Of a stretch of DNA of 64,000 nucleotides, positions 36,733 through 46,333 are shown in pieces. Position 1 is the first letter of the stretch. Every line of letters starts with the position of its first letter. The DNA is from JANXQG01 sp963775975 (GTDB lineage Bacteria; Planctomycetota; Planctomycetia; Pirellulales; Thermoguttaceae). The stretch is taken from NCBI GenBank assembly GCA_963775975.1, contig CAVZKX010000002.1, positions 434,001-498,000 of the forward strand, read 5' to 3'. The position numbers and the translations under genes are program-made. The notes below the pieces were generated by a model. That model was not told the origin of the DNA. It ran no database searches and worked only from the letters and a program-made list of their open reading frames with translations.

Positions 36733-39024
36733 TTATTCCCTCGTTACGACGCTCCCGCGTCGTAACGCATTTGTCGGACGCTCCGCGTCCATGTTTGGGT
36801 CTGATGCGACGGCGTTCATTTTGTTTCGGGGCCGCAGAGCGGCCGTCAGGTGCGTGCCCGCGCGGAGCGTGGGCACGAGTTCCGGCCGCGGTTTCTCCTT
36901 CGTGCCGCGGGTGCCAAGCATGACCAACTCGCCGCCAGCAGTGATCAGCAAATGCCCGCCGACCACCGTCAGGTTTCCGCCGCGGACGCCCAGCGGGCCA
37001 AGCTCGATTTCTTTTTTCAATCGCGCACTGAGCGGATCGAACACGTAGATATTGTCCCGTGTCGGCCAAAAGACTTGCGTGGACGTGACCACGCCGCGGC
37101 CGAAGCCGAGCCGATCGGGACCTTCCGGCCAAACGTGCGCAATGTTGCCGGCCCGCGGGCCATTGATGTTGATCCAGTACAAGCGATGTCCGCCGGCAAT
37201 CAGGTGATCGCCGCAGACGCCCAGCAGGTCGACGACATCGTCCAGCGGGTCCTGCACCGGGTTTCCGGTCATTTGGTCAGTGTGTCTTCCCGGCCAGAGG
37301 ATTTGCCCGGTGAAAGCATCAAAGGCGTATACGCGCGGGCTGTCCGCCGGGGCGACATAGAGCCGGCCGCGGTCGAAGAGACAAGGGTTCAAGTCGCGGC
37401 TCCAGTGCGGATCCAGTTGCGCAAGATCTCCGCGGCGCGCTCGCGGATAGAGACTCAGCCAGTTGATTCGGCCGGTATCCGCGGCCACGGCTGCCACGGC
37501 GCCAAGGTTCGTGTTCACATAGACCGTGCTGCCGGAAAACGTCAGCAGATCGTGCATACATTCCGGCATCTCCGCGCGGCCGGGGTCTCGGCCGCGCAAA
37601 TAAATCGCCGCCAGCGCATGCGGCCCGTCGTCGTGTCGAAACAGGCGACGTGCGCCTGCGGGCGGATGTCGGCGTGGCGCATGACCACGAACATCCGCGC
37701 ACCGTTGACGATCGGCGTGCCATCGAATGCCCAGCCATCCTCGGCCGCGGCGCGCCACAGCAGCTTGCCTTCGGCGCGAAGGTCGATGCAGACGATGCTT
37801 CCGCCTGAGGTTGCCACGCCCGGCTGCGGGACGGGGTTGACGATAGGCGCGCCCATTCGGGCGTAAAGCCGCCCATCGGCGATCGTCAGCGTATAGCGGG
37901 GAGTGCCGAATTCTGAGTCCGGTTCCCGGCGGTGGCGCGGGAACGTCTTCCGCGTGGCGATAGATGGAGGGCCCGCTGTCGCCCCACGCGGGGCGGCCCG
38001 ATTCGGCACGGAAGCCGAATACTTCGTTTTCATCGGCCACGAAGATCCGGCCTTCATCGACAACCGGATGATAGGCCAGCGGCGCCGTCGGCGATGCGAC
38101 AATTGCCGGCTGCGCCTCGGCGCCCTCAGCCGCAGGCGAGCCGGGATGCGCAAACTTCGCACGCCATTGAACCATAGCAACGTCGATGACCGCGGAAGCA
38201 ATCGCGCCGCGCTCGGGCGAGCCGGCGAAGGTGGGCCACTCGGCCATTGGCGTCGGTCGGGGCAACAGCTTGCTTTTATTTAGCAATTCCGCCAGCTCGG
38301 CTGTGTAGCGAACCTCGCGTCCTCCAAGGCGGCCACGCGCATCGCCGTGCAGCCGCACGAAGCGAGAAAGCTCGTCGCTCGCTCGTTCGGTCGAACCTTC
38401 GAAAACGGAAACCAGAATGAGACGCGCCCGCACGGCGGCCGGATCGAGCGCCGAATCGGGATAACCGGGCCATGTGCTGATTTCACCCGGAGGGATTTGC
38501 ACCGGCAGAATCCGCTCCCAGCACCAGCGCGCGGCGGAGAAATCGCCTTCTTCCAAGTAGATCTCACCGAGGGCCATCAGTGCCTTGTCGCCGAAACTGC
38601 TGGCGAATGCCTCGCGCACCACGTTATTCAGCAGCTTCGCGTCACGGCCGGCTACGCCTTTCTCATACCATTCCTGCGCGACTGGATCAATTCGGCGGCG
38701 GTAAAGTTTCAGGGCCTCGGGCGGGAGCGCGGCCAATTGCATTTGGCAGGCATCGCTCAGGTTGACGAAATGTCCCGGCGCGACTTCCAGCAGTTTGCCT
38801 TCAGCGCTTTCCATTACTTGACGCAGCGTCTCGACCGCCTCGTCCCACTGCCGCGCTGCGAGACATGCCTTGACCCGCTCCAGACGGGCGAGAACCGTGC
38901 CGTCAGCCCGATCGACTTGCACGGACTCAGAGAGCTCGAACTGGCTGCTGGGCCGAGAGCCGCGCAGTTGCGCCGCGGCGGTCTGGGCGACGAGCAAGAA
39001 TAAGATGCAACTGAGCTTGGCCAT
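36733..39024 (-). CDS. Exported PQQ/beta-propeller protein, two frame breaks
   Basis: The product of about 763 residues has a signal peptide (AKLSCILFLLVAQTAAAQ), a helical TPR-like region (residues 30-270) and a PQQ-type beta-propeller (VDEGRIFVADENEVFGFRAE; VYAFDAFTGQILWPG; NIYVFDPLSARLKKEIELGP). Between about 37915 and 37615 the conserved sequence lies in another frame (SGGSIVCIDLRAEGKLLWRA, WAFDGTPIVNGARMFVVM). Two opposite indels are therefore needed. The last 50 residues or so (from about KPRPELVPTLRAG) are encoded by palindromic repeats and probably replace the native end. It heads the operon; moxR follows after 2 nt. Confidence 0.75.
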   Translation of the reverse strand: MAKLSCILFLLVAQTAAAQLRGSRPSSQFELSESVQVDRADGTVLARLERVKACLAARQWDEAVETLRQVMESAEGKLLEVAPGHFVNLSDACQMQLAALPPEALKLYRRRIDPVAQEWYEKGVAGRDAKLLNNVVREAFASSFGDKALMALGEIYLEEGDFSAARWCWERILPVQIPPGEISTWPGYPDSALDPAAVRARLILVSVFEGSTERASDELSRFVRLHGDARGRLGGREVRYTAELAELLNKSKLLPRPTPMAEWPTFAGSPERGAIASAVIDVAMVQWRAKFAHPGSPAAEGAEAQPAIVASPTAPLAYHPVVDEGRIFVADENEVFGFRAESGRPAWGDSGPSIYRHAEDVPAPPPGTGLRIRHSPLYADDRRWAALRPNGRAYRQPRPAAGRGNLRRKHRLHRPSRRRQAAVARRGRGWLGIRWHADRQRCADVRGHAPRRHPPAGARRLFRHDDGPHALAAIYLRGRDPGRAEMPECMHDLLTFSGSTVYVNTNLGAVAAVAADTGRINWLSLYPRARRGDLAQLDPHWSRDLNPCLFDRGRLYVAPADSPRVYAFDAFTGQILWPGRHTDQMTGNPVQDPLDDVVDLLGVCGDHLIAGGHRLYWININGPRAGNIAHVWPEGPDRLGFGRGVVTSTQVFWPTRDNIYVFDPLSARLKKEIELGPLGVRGGNLTVVGGHLLITAGGELVMLGTRGTKEKPRPELVPTLRAGTHLTAALRPRNKMNAVASDPNMDAERPTNALRRGSVVTRE
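36742..36877. repeat. Three-hairpin palindromic element (REP-C copy 1) at the 3' end of the PQQ gene
   Basis: Hairpin 1 spans 36742-36767 (11-bp perfect stem, loop TCCC). Hairpin 2 spans 36830-36844 (GGCCGC, loop AGA, GCGGCC). Hairpin 3 spans 36853-36877 (11-bp stem with one mismatch, loop GGA). The same order of elements recurs at 58599-58737. The element is translated as part of the PQQ protein's tail. Confidence 0.78.
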
Positions 39025-39164
39025 TACATTAGTATAAACTGGGTGATGTCTCGATAGGAGACCTGTCCACCCTATAGTTCACAGCGGCAGCCGGCTCGTG
39101 CCCCCCTTTCCTCGGTCTATTAGCTGGGCTAGAATCGCCCCATGCAACTCGGGAATCCTTTCGC

Positions 39165-40449
39165 ATGAACGTCCTGATCATCGGCAGCGGTGGCCGGGAA
39201 CATGCCCTGGCCTGGAAAATCTCGCAAAGCCCAAGGGCGGAACGCGTCTTCGTCGCGCCCGGAAACGCAGGCACGGGCATTGACGCCGAGAATGTGCCGA
39301 TTGCGATCGACGATTTCCCCGCGCTGATCGCGTTTGCCAAGGATAATAAAGTCGGCTTGACGGTCGTAGGACCAGAAGGACCGCTGGCCGCCGGCATCGT
39401 CGATGCTTTCGAGGGGGCCTGCCTGCGGATCTTCGGCCCCAGCCGTGCCGCCGCCGAACTGGAAGGCAGCAAAGTCTTCTGCAAGGATTTGCTCCGCTCG
39501 GCTGATATTCCTTCGGCCGACTACCAGGTGTTTCGCGAACCGGCCGAGGCTATCCGCTATTTGAACGAGCGGATCGACGGCCGCATCGTTGTTAAGGCCG
39601 ATGGACTCGCCGCCGGCAAGGGCGTCGTGGTCTGCTCCGGCCGCGACGAGGCGATCCGCGCGGTCGAGCAGATCGCCATGCAGAAGATATATGGCGCGGC
39701 CGGCGACCGCCTCGTGCTGGAAGAGCGGCTCGATGGCGAGGAGGCGAGTGTGCTAGCAATCACCGATGGCAGTACGATCGTCACTTTGCAGCCGGCGCAG
39801 GACCATAAAGCGGCTTTCGACCGCGACGTCGGCCCGAACACGGGCGGCATGGGCGCTTATTGCCCCGCACCGCTGGTAAATGACGAAAAGCTGACCTGGA
39901 TCGAAGGGCACATTCTCGTCCCGGCGGTCCATGCCATGAAGCGCGCGAAGCGTCCGTTCAAAGGCGTGCTCTATGCCGGCATTATGATGACCTATCAAGG
40001 GCCGAAGGTGTTGGAGTTCAATTGCCGCTTCGGCGATCCGGAGTGCCAGCCGCTCTTGATGCGATTGAACACCGATCTGCTGGAGCTATTGGACGCGGCG
40101 GTTGACGGCCGGCTCGGATCAATTGCCGCCCTTGGAATGGGACCCGCGGCCCGCGGTCTGCGTGGTGATGGCCGCTAAGGGCTACCCCGACCGCTACGAC
40201 AAGGGGCAGCTCATCCGCGGACTGGTCGACGCCGATAAACTGCCCGACGTGAAGGTCTTTCACGCCGGCACGAAAGTCGACGCAAACGGCGACGTGGTGA
40301 CGTCCGGCGGCCGCGTGCTCGGCGTCACGGCGCTGGGCGAGTCGATTTCCGTGGCAAAGCTCAACGCCTATCGCGGTGTAAAGCAGATTCGCTGGGACGG
40401 CGCCTGGTGCCGCAAGGACATCTCCGACAAGGCATTGTCGCACAGGTAA
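39165..40449 (+). CDS. purD: Phosphoribosylamine-glycine ligase, one frame break
   Basis: The first frame (39165 to about 40120) encodes MNVLIIGSGGREHALAWKIS, the ATP-grasp signature VVKADGLAAGKGVVVCSGRD, PAQDHKAAFDRDVGPNTGGM and KVLEFNCRFGDPECQPLLMR. The second frame (about 40121-40449) encodes PRPAVCVVMAAKGYPDRYDK, the ring-closing C-terminal domain GVTALGESISVAKLNAYRGV and the end. One surplus G near 40119 breaks the frame. Joined length (about 427) equals normal PurD. The enzyme makes glycinamide ribonucleotide in purine synthesis, so it is almost surely functional and the break an error. It converges with the WD40 gene, with 1 nt between stops. Confidence 0.93.
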
Positions 40450-40450
40450 C

Positions 40451-42234
40451 TTATTGGCTTGCCGACGACAGGGCCTGAGTCCACCTCTTCCCGCCGCCGC
40501 TAAATGCAACGCGCAGTTGGCCGTTCGCGCTCCGCGCCTTGCAGTGCAGCGATTCGATCGCGTCGACGGTGGGCTTCTGGTCCAAGACGCGCGTGAAGGA
40601 CAACTCGCTCCCGTCGAAGCTGATCGAGTCGCCGTGACACGAGCCGCCGATTTTCCCGCCCTTGGCGAATGTGCCTGTGATCTTCCAATCGCCGCCGTCG
40701 CGGGATATTGTCCAGGTTTGCACCAATTGCTTGCTGTCGGTGGCGCGCCACGTGCCGACGAAAGCCGCGGCATCTTCTTTGTGTGGCGGTGGTGAACCTC
40801 GTGCCGGGCGGTCGCCGCCGCGCGAACTGCCGGTTCCAGCTCGGCTGCTTCGCGAAGGCTTGTTATCGGTGGACGGCCCATCGGATTGCGATGGCGCGGG
40901 AGTGTCGGCAGCGGGCATCGTGCCGGCAGTTTCGTCGGAATGATCGGAATTTGCGCGACTCGCGCGGCCGCTGCCGCTTTGGCCTGCGACGATCCCGATT
41001 TCGGCTTCAAAATTCTCGGCGCGGCCGCCGCGGCGGCACGTCCTTCGAGCACGTCCTCGGGGCTGCCGGGAATCTCGGCGGGAGCGACGACCGCGATACG
41101 GTCGAGTTCCTCGGTTTGCAGCTTGGTCGCGTCAAAGCCGCGGAGCGCGCCGGGACCCTGGAAAGTGAATTTGCCGGCCAGCATCTTGCCGTCGGGCGAG
41201 AGCGCGAAACGCTGGAGGTAGTTGCTTTTGTTCTCAAGGCACGTGTAACCCAGCGCTTTGCCCGAACTAGCATCGACGGACACCATTACGTAATGGGCGG
41301 AGAATACGAAAGTTCGGCCGTCGGCCGAGAAGGCACCCAGCGCGCGGCCCTGCGGTTTGATGATAAACTCGCACCGCGCTTTTGTGCTATCAGTGTCGAT
41401 TAGGGCGGCGTAGGTATGGCCGAGGATGCCGAGCGTCTTGCCGTCGGGCGAAAGGCAGATTCCCCAGGCATCGCCGCGGGGATGGATCACCGCCGATTCC
41501 TTCGCGTCGGCGACGTTGATGACGTGAACTTCCTTGGGCGCGAGCCAGGCGGCCGTCGTGCCGTCGCGCGATACGGCCACGCCGTCGAGCGATGCACGGA
41601 AGTCTTTGGCGTCAGGCTGCTCGTAAAGCATCTTTCGGTTGGCGAGGTTCCAGATGCGAAACTGGCCGGTGGAATACGACTTGCCTTCGGCATTCTTGCG
41701 ATAATCTCCGCTGCCAGTAGCCAGAACTCGGCCATCGCCCGAAAGCGACAAGCCATAGACCGTCTTTTCGTGCCCGGTAAGGCTCGCCAGCAACTTGCCG
41801 TTTATGAGATTGATGACGCTGATGGTCCGTTCCATTCCATAAGTGTCGTTCTTACCAACCATCGCAATCGCCAGGATGCGGCCGTTGGCGGAAATCGCGG
41901 CGTGGTCGTGTCCGCCATCGATTTCGCCGCTGAAGAGCGTGCGCAAGAGTTGGCCCGTCGTCGGATCGCGCTCCTGCACGGCGAATTGCGAACCCTCGAT
42001 CGTTACGCCCGCGATCAATCGCTTGCCGTCGGCCGCGAACTGCAATTCTTGCGCATAGACTTTGTCGATCGTGAACTTCGCCGCCGCCATGGGCGGATCG
42101 GGCGGAGGCTCCTGGCTCGCTGCTTTCGGCTTACGCGCGGCGAAAAGCGCGGCCGGCGCCGTCGCCATGAAGATGAGAATGAGAATGAGAATTACCGCCG
42201 CCCGTAATCTGCATTTTAGAATCTGCATGAGCAT
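40451..42234 (-). CDS. Exported WD40 protein with C-terminal beta domain, one frame break
   Basis: The frame from 42234 to about 40955 encodes an N-terminal hydrophobic signal (AVILILILIFMATAPAALFA). A WD40/YVTN propeller follows with repeated 'L-S-x-D-G-K-x-L' blades (ISANGRILAIAMVGKND, LSLSGDGRVLATGSGDYRKN, LSPDGKTLGILGHTYAA, LSPDGKMLAGKF). The end of the protein is in the next frame (about 40955-40451): FVGTWRATDSKQLVQTWTIS and GGSCHGDSISFDGSELSFTR. That part looks like a small lipocalin-like or beta-sandwich domain. One surplus base near 40950 explains the shift. Joined length is about 594 residues. Function unknown. Confidence 0.75.
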
Positions 42235-42480
42235 TCTCCCATTCGCAGTGGTACTTGGAAAACGGGGTTACCAGCAGTATATCGCGTGGCGCGGCGGGGT
42301 TCCAGAATGGCGGCCGGGGCGTACTTTCGTTACAACCGCTACCCCCGCCCGGCCTTGGCGTAGATTCGCCGCGAACCGCCTCGGACCGCTTGTGCGGGCG
42401 CACTTCCATCCTCAATAATTCTAACAGGCGCGCGAGAAGTCGGCACGCCACGCCAGGAGGACGGAAGCTTTCCCAGGAAT

Positions 42481-43017
42481 ATGGACGCTCGAATACGATT
42501 AATCGCCGCCGCGGCCGTAATGCTTGTCGGACTCGGCGTCGCGCTTTGCTTCCGCCTTAAATCCGGCGAAACGGCGCTCACGCTCCCGCCACAGGGCGAT
42601 TTGGCGGCGGGCGGCAAGCAGCCTGATCCGCGAAGCATGGTTGTCGTGCCAGCGTCGCCGGCCCCTCGACCTTTGACCGTGACCCCAGCAGTGCCACCGC
42701 GCACCTCGCCAACGGTCGTCACGCCCAGCGACCAGCCGTCGTCGCCGCCCGAGTTTCCCAAGTGCTACCCGGCCAGCAACCAGATGCCCGGCGCGCGGTG
42801 GGGAACATCAATGGCGGACCTGCTGCCCGAGAGGCAGTCCTCGCCGCCCAAGCACAAGATTGTCGATGGCGATACGCTGCCCCTTTTGGCCGAGCGGTAT
42901 CTCGGTTCGGCGTCGCGGGCAATGGAGATCTTCCAGGCCAACCGCGATGTGCTCTCCGATCCCAACATCCTGCCGCTGCACGGCGTGGAATTGAAGATTC
43001 CGAGCAAGGAGCAGTAA
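42481..43017 (+). CDS. Membrane-anchored LysM protein
   Basis: The 178-residue protein has an N-terminal membrane helix (LIAAAAVMLVGLGVALCF) without a clear cleavage site. A Pro-rich linker of about 80 residues follows, then one LysM domain at the end (HKIVDGDTLPLLAERYLGSA, ANRDVLSDPNILPLHGVEL). LysM binds peptidoglycan or chitin-like glycans, so the protein probably bridges the membrane and the cell wall. The stop TAA at 43015-43017 runs directly into a heptamer array. Confidence 0.85.
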   Translation: MDARIRLIAAAAVMLVGLGVALCFRLKSGETALTLPPQGDLAAGGKQPDPRSMVVVPASPAPRPLTVTPAVPPRTSPTVVTPSDQPSSPPEFPKCYPASNQMPGARWGTSMADLLPERQSSPPKHKIVDGDTLPLLAERYLGSASRAMEIFQANRDVLSDPNILPLHGVELKIPSKEQ

Positions 43018-43071
43018 GCTGTGAGCTTTAACTCCTAACTTCTGACTTCTGACTTCTGACTTCTCACTCAT
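43016..43071. repeat. Tandem GACTTCT heptamers between two stop codons
   Basis: Eight 7-nt units run from 43016 to 43071: AAGCTGT, GAGCTTT, AACTCCT, AACTTCT, three copies of GACTTCT, CACTCAT. They begin inside the TAA stop of the LysM gene and end across the stop (43064-43066) of the convergent hydrolase gene. The whole gap between the two genes is repeat. Confidence 0.8.
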
Positions 43072-44185
43072 GCGGTTTCTTCCGCTCTTTCCAGACCCAC
43101 TCTTTGGCGTCCGGATTGTCGATCAAGCGGGACTTGATGAACTTGGCGATTTTTTCCGGCGCCTTGAGCGAGGGTTCCGAAACGAGCTTCGCTCCCTGCA
43201 GCTTGGTCGGGGTTTTTCCTTTGCCGTAGAACCAGAGGGTCATATCCTCAAGCTTGCTGCCTGCGCCGATCTTGGGACGCCCGGCGACGAACAGCTTTTG
43301 CAACCGTTCCGCCTCGTTGAAATACAGCGGATTCTCGTCTCCGGCAAGGATCATAATCGGCAGATCGCGGCGGAGATCCGCAAACTGCGGACCGTGCTGG
43401 ACTTGCGCCGTATTGACGCCGACGACTTTGGTTTGCGGCGAGATCAGCACGAGCGCCTTGAGGAAGTTGCCCAGCTTGAGCGGGCCATAGGTCGCACGGC
43501 GATCTTCGTAACCTTCCGCGTCGGCGGCGGCATACGCCAGCGCCAGCGCGGCGCCGTCTTCCACGCCGATGACAACGAGCTTGTCGAGGTTCAATTCCCT
43601 TTTGTTGTTCCTCTTCCAAAGCAGTTTCTTCACCGCAAACAAGTCGGCTTGGAGCATGGCGTCGCGGTCCGCCGGCTTCAGTTTCTCGGCCTTGAGCGGT
43701 TCTTTCGGGCGCTTGTGCATCTCGCGCAACTGCTTTTGCAGAGCTTCCGACCACTTGGTGCTCTCGCCGTGGCCACGAAGGTCCGGAACGATCACGGCGA
43801 AACCGAGATTCTGGCCCTTCTCATCGCTATAAGACTGCAGGTACTCGGCTAGCCCGCCCCCGCGCGTGAAATCGAAACGGTTCGATTTCGGGCCTAGCCC
43901 ATGAATGATAATGATCGGGATGCTGTCGGCGCCTTTCGAGCCGGGAAAGTAGGTAGCCTTCAATTCCAGGTCGTCGTCCGTGGTCAGGGATATTTCTTCC
44001 GGCTTCGGCAACTCGGGCTGCGCGGCGGTCTCGTCCGCTTTTTTGGCGGCCGGTTCGTCTGCGGCCCTTGCGCGGCAGGGACAATAGGCGAACGATAATG
44101 CCAGCAGGAACGCCGTCGATACTAGCAGAATATGGCGGGGTATTATCGCATTTGCGCGGCGGAATCCAGGCAGGGCGGAAGACAT
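43064..44185 (-). CDS. Exported alpha/beta hydrolase
   Basis: With start at ATG 44185 (MSSALPGFRRANAIIPRHIL) the product has 373 residues, a signal peptide and a Lys/Glu/Pro-rich linker. An alpha/beta hydrolase core follows: IPIIIIHGLGPKSNRF (oxyanion region) and AVIVPDLRGHGEST. The nucleophile elbow position reads VVIGVEDGAALAL, with E-D where G-x-S-x-G would be expected. The catalytic serine is thus not evident, and the protein may be a non-catalytic member. It converges on the LysM gene. Confidence 0.75.
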   Translation of the reverse strand: MSSALPGFRRANAIIPRHILLVSTAFLLALSFAYCPCRARAADEPAAKKADETAAQPELPKPEEISLTTDDDLELKATYFPGSKGADSIPIIIIHGLGPKSNRFDFTRGGGLAEYLQSYSDEKGQNLGFAVIVPDLRGHGESTKWSEALQKQLREMHKRPKEPLKAEKLKPADRDAMLQADLFAVKKLLWKRNNKRELNLDKLVVIGVEDGAALALAYAAADAEGYEDRRATYGPLKLGNFLKALVLISPQTKVVGVNTAQVQHGPQFADLRRDLPIMILAGDENPLYFNEAERLQKLFVAGRPKIGAGSKLEDMTLWFYGKGKTPTKLQGAKLVSEPSLKAPEKIAKFIKSRLIDNPDAKEWVWKERKKPHE

Positions 44186-44395
44186 GGCTACGGGTCCTAC
44201 ATCAAGAGGCGGAAGCATTTGCATTGCTTACGGTCCACGGTGAAACATGCATTCGCCTGTTGCGATGATCCGTTTCGCCGCGGACCGCATGGGGTATCAG
44301 GGTAGATCGCCCGGCCGAGGCACCAGGAAACCGCCGGCCAGTCCACCCGCTTCCTTCATCCTACTAGCTCGGAGAATGGCCGTCAACCGCGGCGA

Positions 44396-45040
44396 TTAAA
44401 GCGAGCCATCATCTTCCACGGGGTAGCGGTCGTGGGCGTAGAAATAGCGGCCGATGTGATCAGCAAGGACGGCAATGAAATGGTTGCGGAATTCGCCTTC
44501 GCTGGTCTCCTGTGCGGGCTTCGGCCCAATCTTCGGATACAGGAATTGCGACGGCTGCTTGTGCCAATCTTCTTCTTTGCTGGCGACGTCATACACATGG
44601 ATTTTAAGCGCGGCGCATCCCTGGAAGAGCGTCTGGCCCTCATTCACGCGGAACGACTCGATATCAATCACTAGCACCTTCTCGGCCTTGAGTTTTTTGC
44701 CGATTTGAATGGGATCCTCCAGCCCCTGTTCATCCATCAGCGCGGTGACCTTCTGCGGCTTGACCAGGTGGATCTTCTTGTTGTTGTCCTTTATCCTCTG
44801 AAAGAGGGCTTCGGAGAGCGCGCGGGCCATGCCCGAGTTATTGAGCTCCTCCATCTGCACTGACTTGCAGATGATAGCCACCCGTTTACCCTCCAGCCCC
44901 TCATATTCCGCGGCAGTGTCCGTGCCCTTGATGAGCAGCGCGGCGGTTTCAAACACCGTGCATCCCGCCGACGCGGCCGTGAGCAAGCCAAGCGCCGCGA
45001 ACATTCCGCTCCATCGAATCGAACAGGTGCGACGATCCAT
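44396..45040 (-). CDS. Lipoprotein resembling a GNA1162/CsgG-type fold
   Basis: With start at ATG 45040 the product has 214 residues and a clear lipobox (LGLLTAASAGC). The mature part reads KRVAIICKSVQMEELNNSGM, LSEALFQRIKDNNKKIHLVK, KKLKAEKVLVIDIESFRVNE. The order of strands and helices (conserved V-A-I, then L-x-x-x-L, then A-D-x-V-L-x-x-x-V) resembles lipoproteins that bind nucleoside-like ligands or form CsgG-type oligomers, but this is a guess from pattern. It is preceded by a heptamer array. Confidence 0.65.
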   Translation of the reverse strand: MDRRTCSIRWSGMFAALGLLTAASAGCTVFETAALLIKGTDTAAEYEGLEGKRVAIICKSVQMEELNNSGMARALSEALFQRIKDNNKKIHLVKPQKVTALMDEQGLEDPIQIGKKLKAEKVLVIDIESFRVNEGQTLFQGCAALKIHVYDVASKEEDWHKQPSQFLYPKIGPKPAQETSEGEFRNHFIAVLADHIGRYFYAHDRYPVEDDGSL

Positions 45041-45060
45041 CGTGCGTTCCTTTAGGCTGG

Positions 45061-45102
45061 GGCCTTGAACATTGAACATTGAGCCTTGAACATTAAGCAA
45101 TA
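45061..45102. repeat. Tandem AACATTG heptamers
   Basis: Six 7-nt units from 45061: GGCCTTG, AACATTG, AACATTG, AGCCTTG, AACATTA, AGCAATA. They sit between the start of the lipoprotein gene (45040) and the stop of the DUF2752 gene (45127). No inverted partner was seen. Confidence 0.7.
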
Positions 45103-45126
45103 ATTGGTTTGCTCTTTGTTCGCTTC

Positions 45127-45570
45127 TCATTGCTGCATCATTCTCCATATCCATTGACCGGAGGTTACCACGCTCACCAAAAGCGCGATTCCCGCAAACG
45201 TCCAATCGCCGGGCAATCCGATCGGCCACCGCCCGCGGATGGCCGAAATCAGCATCCACGGCGCGGCCACCATGCTCAGCATTGCCAGCAGCGCTCCGCC
45301 CGCATTGGCGGCTAGCGCCGGCATTACGTTTCCTCGCAGCAGCCAGGCCCAGGACGTCGTCATGCCGCAGGCCGGGCAGGGCCGGTGAAAAATCAGGTAA
45401 AACGTACATGGCGGCAGGCCGAGTTGTTCGTGCGTGCCGTGGCCGCGGTCGTCCGGCGACAGCGTCCTAGCCGTCACCAATATGGCCACAAGCGCCGCCG
45501 CCATCGCTGCCAGCCCGATGCGCTGGAACCAACGCAACGGACGGCGATCGGTAATGCCGGGAGCGTTCAC
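45127..45570 (-). CDS. DUF2752 membrane protein
   Basis: The 147-residue protein has three to four membrane helices and the DUF2752 signature: LGLPPCTFYLIFHRPCPACG followed by MTTSWAWLLRGN. The CPxCG-M-T motif with two conserved cysteines is characteristic. Function of the family is unknown; it occurs in many bacteria as a small inner-membrane protein. Confidence 0.88.
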   Translation of the reverse strand: MNAPGITDRRPLRWFQRIGLAAMAAALVAILVTARTLSPDDRGHGTHEQLGLPPCTFYLIFHRPCPACGMTTSWAWLLRGNVMPALAANAGGALLAMLSMVAAPWMLISAIRGRWPIGLPGDWTFAGIALLVSVVTSGQWIWRMMQQ

Positions 45571-45794
45571 GCCTGGTCCACTTGCTGGGGGAGGATAGCG
45601 AGAGGAAAGCTAGGATGCAAGGCCGAATTCAGCATTTTTCGTTTGAAGACAGTTTCCAGCGTTGAGTCTGCATAACAATGATTATAGTGTCATCTGCGGG
45701 GCGGCCTGAAATGTTATAATGGAATCGCAGGATGGGCATCGCGCCGTCCCGCCTATTTCTAGAAGCGTTTCAATCCCCAGCGCGAGCCCTGACC

Positions 45795-46016
45795 ATGCAA
45801 GTAACCCTCGAGCAGTTTGGAATCCAGCACCTTAGCCCTCCCGAGCGAATAGAGTTGATCGGCCTCATTTGGGACAGTATTCCGGAGCAGTCCGACACTC
45901 AGCCGCCCGAATGGCATTTGCGGGAGTTGGATCGTCGCATATCCGCCGCCGATAAGAGCCCGGAACTCGGCGTGCCCTGGGAGAGCGTACGAGCTAAGCT
46001 GTTGGGTGAATCTTGA
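45795..46016 (+). CDS. ParD/RelB-like antitoxin (addiction module component family)
   Basis: The 73-residue product (LEQFGIQHLSPPERIELIGL, IWDSIP ... ELDRRISAAD ... VPWESVRAKLLGE) matches the small 'unstable antitoxin' family, in which L-x-x-x-E-R-x-x-L-x-x-x-L-W-D-S-I and a final P-W-E-x-V-R are conserved. The start ATG 45795 was chosen because homologous sequence begins there. The stop overlaps the toxin start by 4 nt (TTGA). It should bind and neutralise the ParE-like protein. Confidence 0.82.
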   Translation: MQVTLEQFGIQHLSPPERIELIGLIWDSIPEQSDTQPPEWHLRELDRRISAADKSPELGVPWESVRAKLLGES

Positions 46017-46219
46017 CTTGGCACGTTGATCTACGCCCCGAGGCCATATCGGACATCGAATCGGCTCAGGAACGATATGAAAAAGCACAGCCCGGCGTGG
46101 GAAGTGCTTTCGCGCGCCGCGTCACCGAGGCCATTGACCGCGTGGCCGCGCAACCCGAGATATTTGCCTCGTTAGCGCTTGGCGTGCGGTTCTACCGCGT
46201 AAAGCGGTTTCCGTACTAG
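46013..46219 (+). pseudogene. ParE-like toxin, C-terminally truncated
   Basis: Starting at TTG 46013, the 68-residue frame reads LRPEAISDIESAQERYEKAQ, FARRVTEAIDRVAAQPEIFA and stops at FRVKRFPY-like (RFYRVKRFPY) followed by TAG. ParE/RelE toxins continue for about 25 more residues with a beta-hairpin that completes the active core. The cut falls exactly at the usual '-K-R-F-P-Y-x-V-x-Y-' strand. The toxin is therefore likely inactive unless the stop is an error. The antitoxin upstream is intact. Confidence 0.72.
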
Positions 46220-46333
46220 CCGAACCGATGACGCAAGTAAGGCGCCACTACGGAGATCGCCTTAATCCTCTTGCATCTGCATTTTACGGCGTCCGTGTAG
46301 TGAATGCCATGCAGTAGGTCCGCGGCGCACTCA

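Noticed and set aside
36733..37132. Upstream extension of moxR to 37132
   Set aside because: The extra 134 codons lie antiparallel-free but out of frame within the PQQ gene and the palindromic element, and have no MoxR similarity. The start at 36730 fits family length.
42165..42247. Short repeats around the WD40 gene start as a sixth heptamer site
   Set aside because: AATCTGC occurs twice in phase 7 at 42206 and 42220, but most of the stretch repeats with period 6 (GAGAAT) and encodes part of the signal sequence. Evidence too weak.
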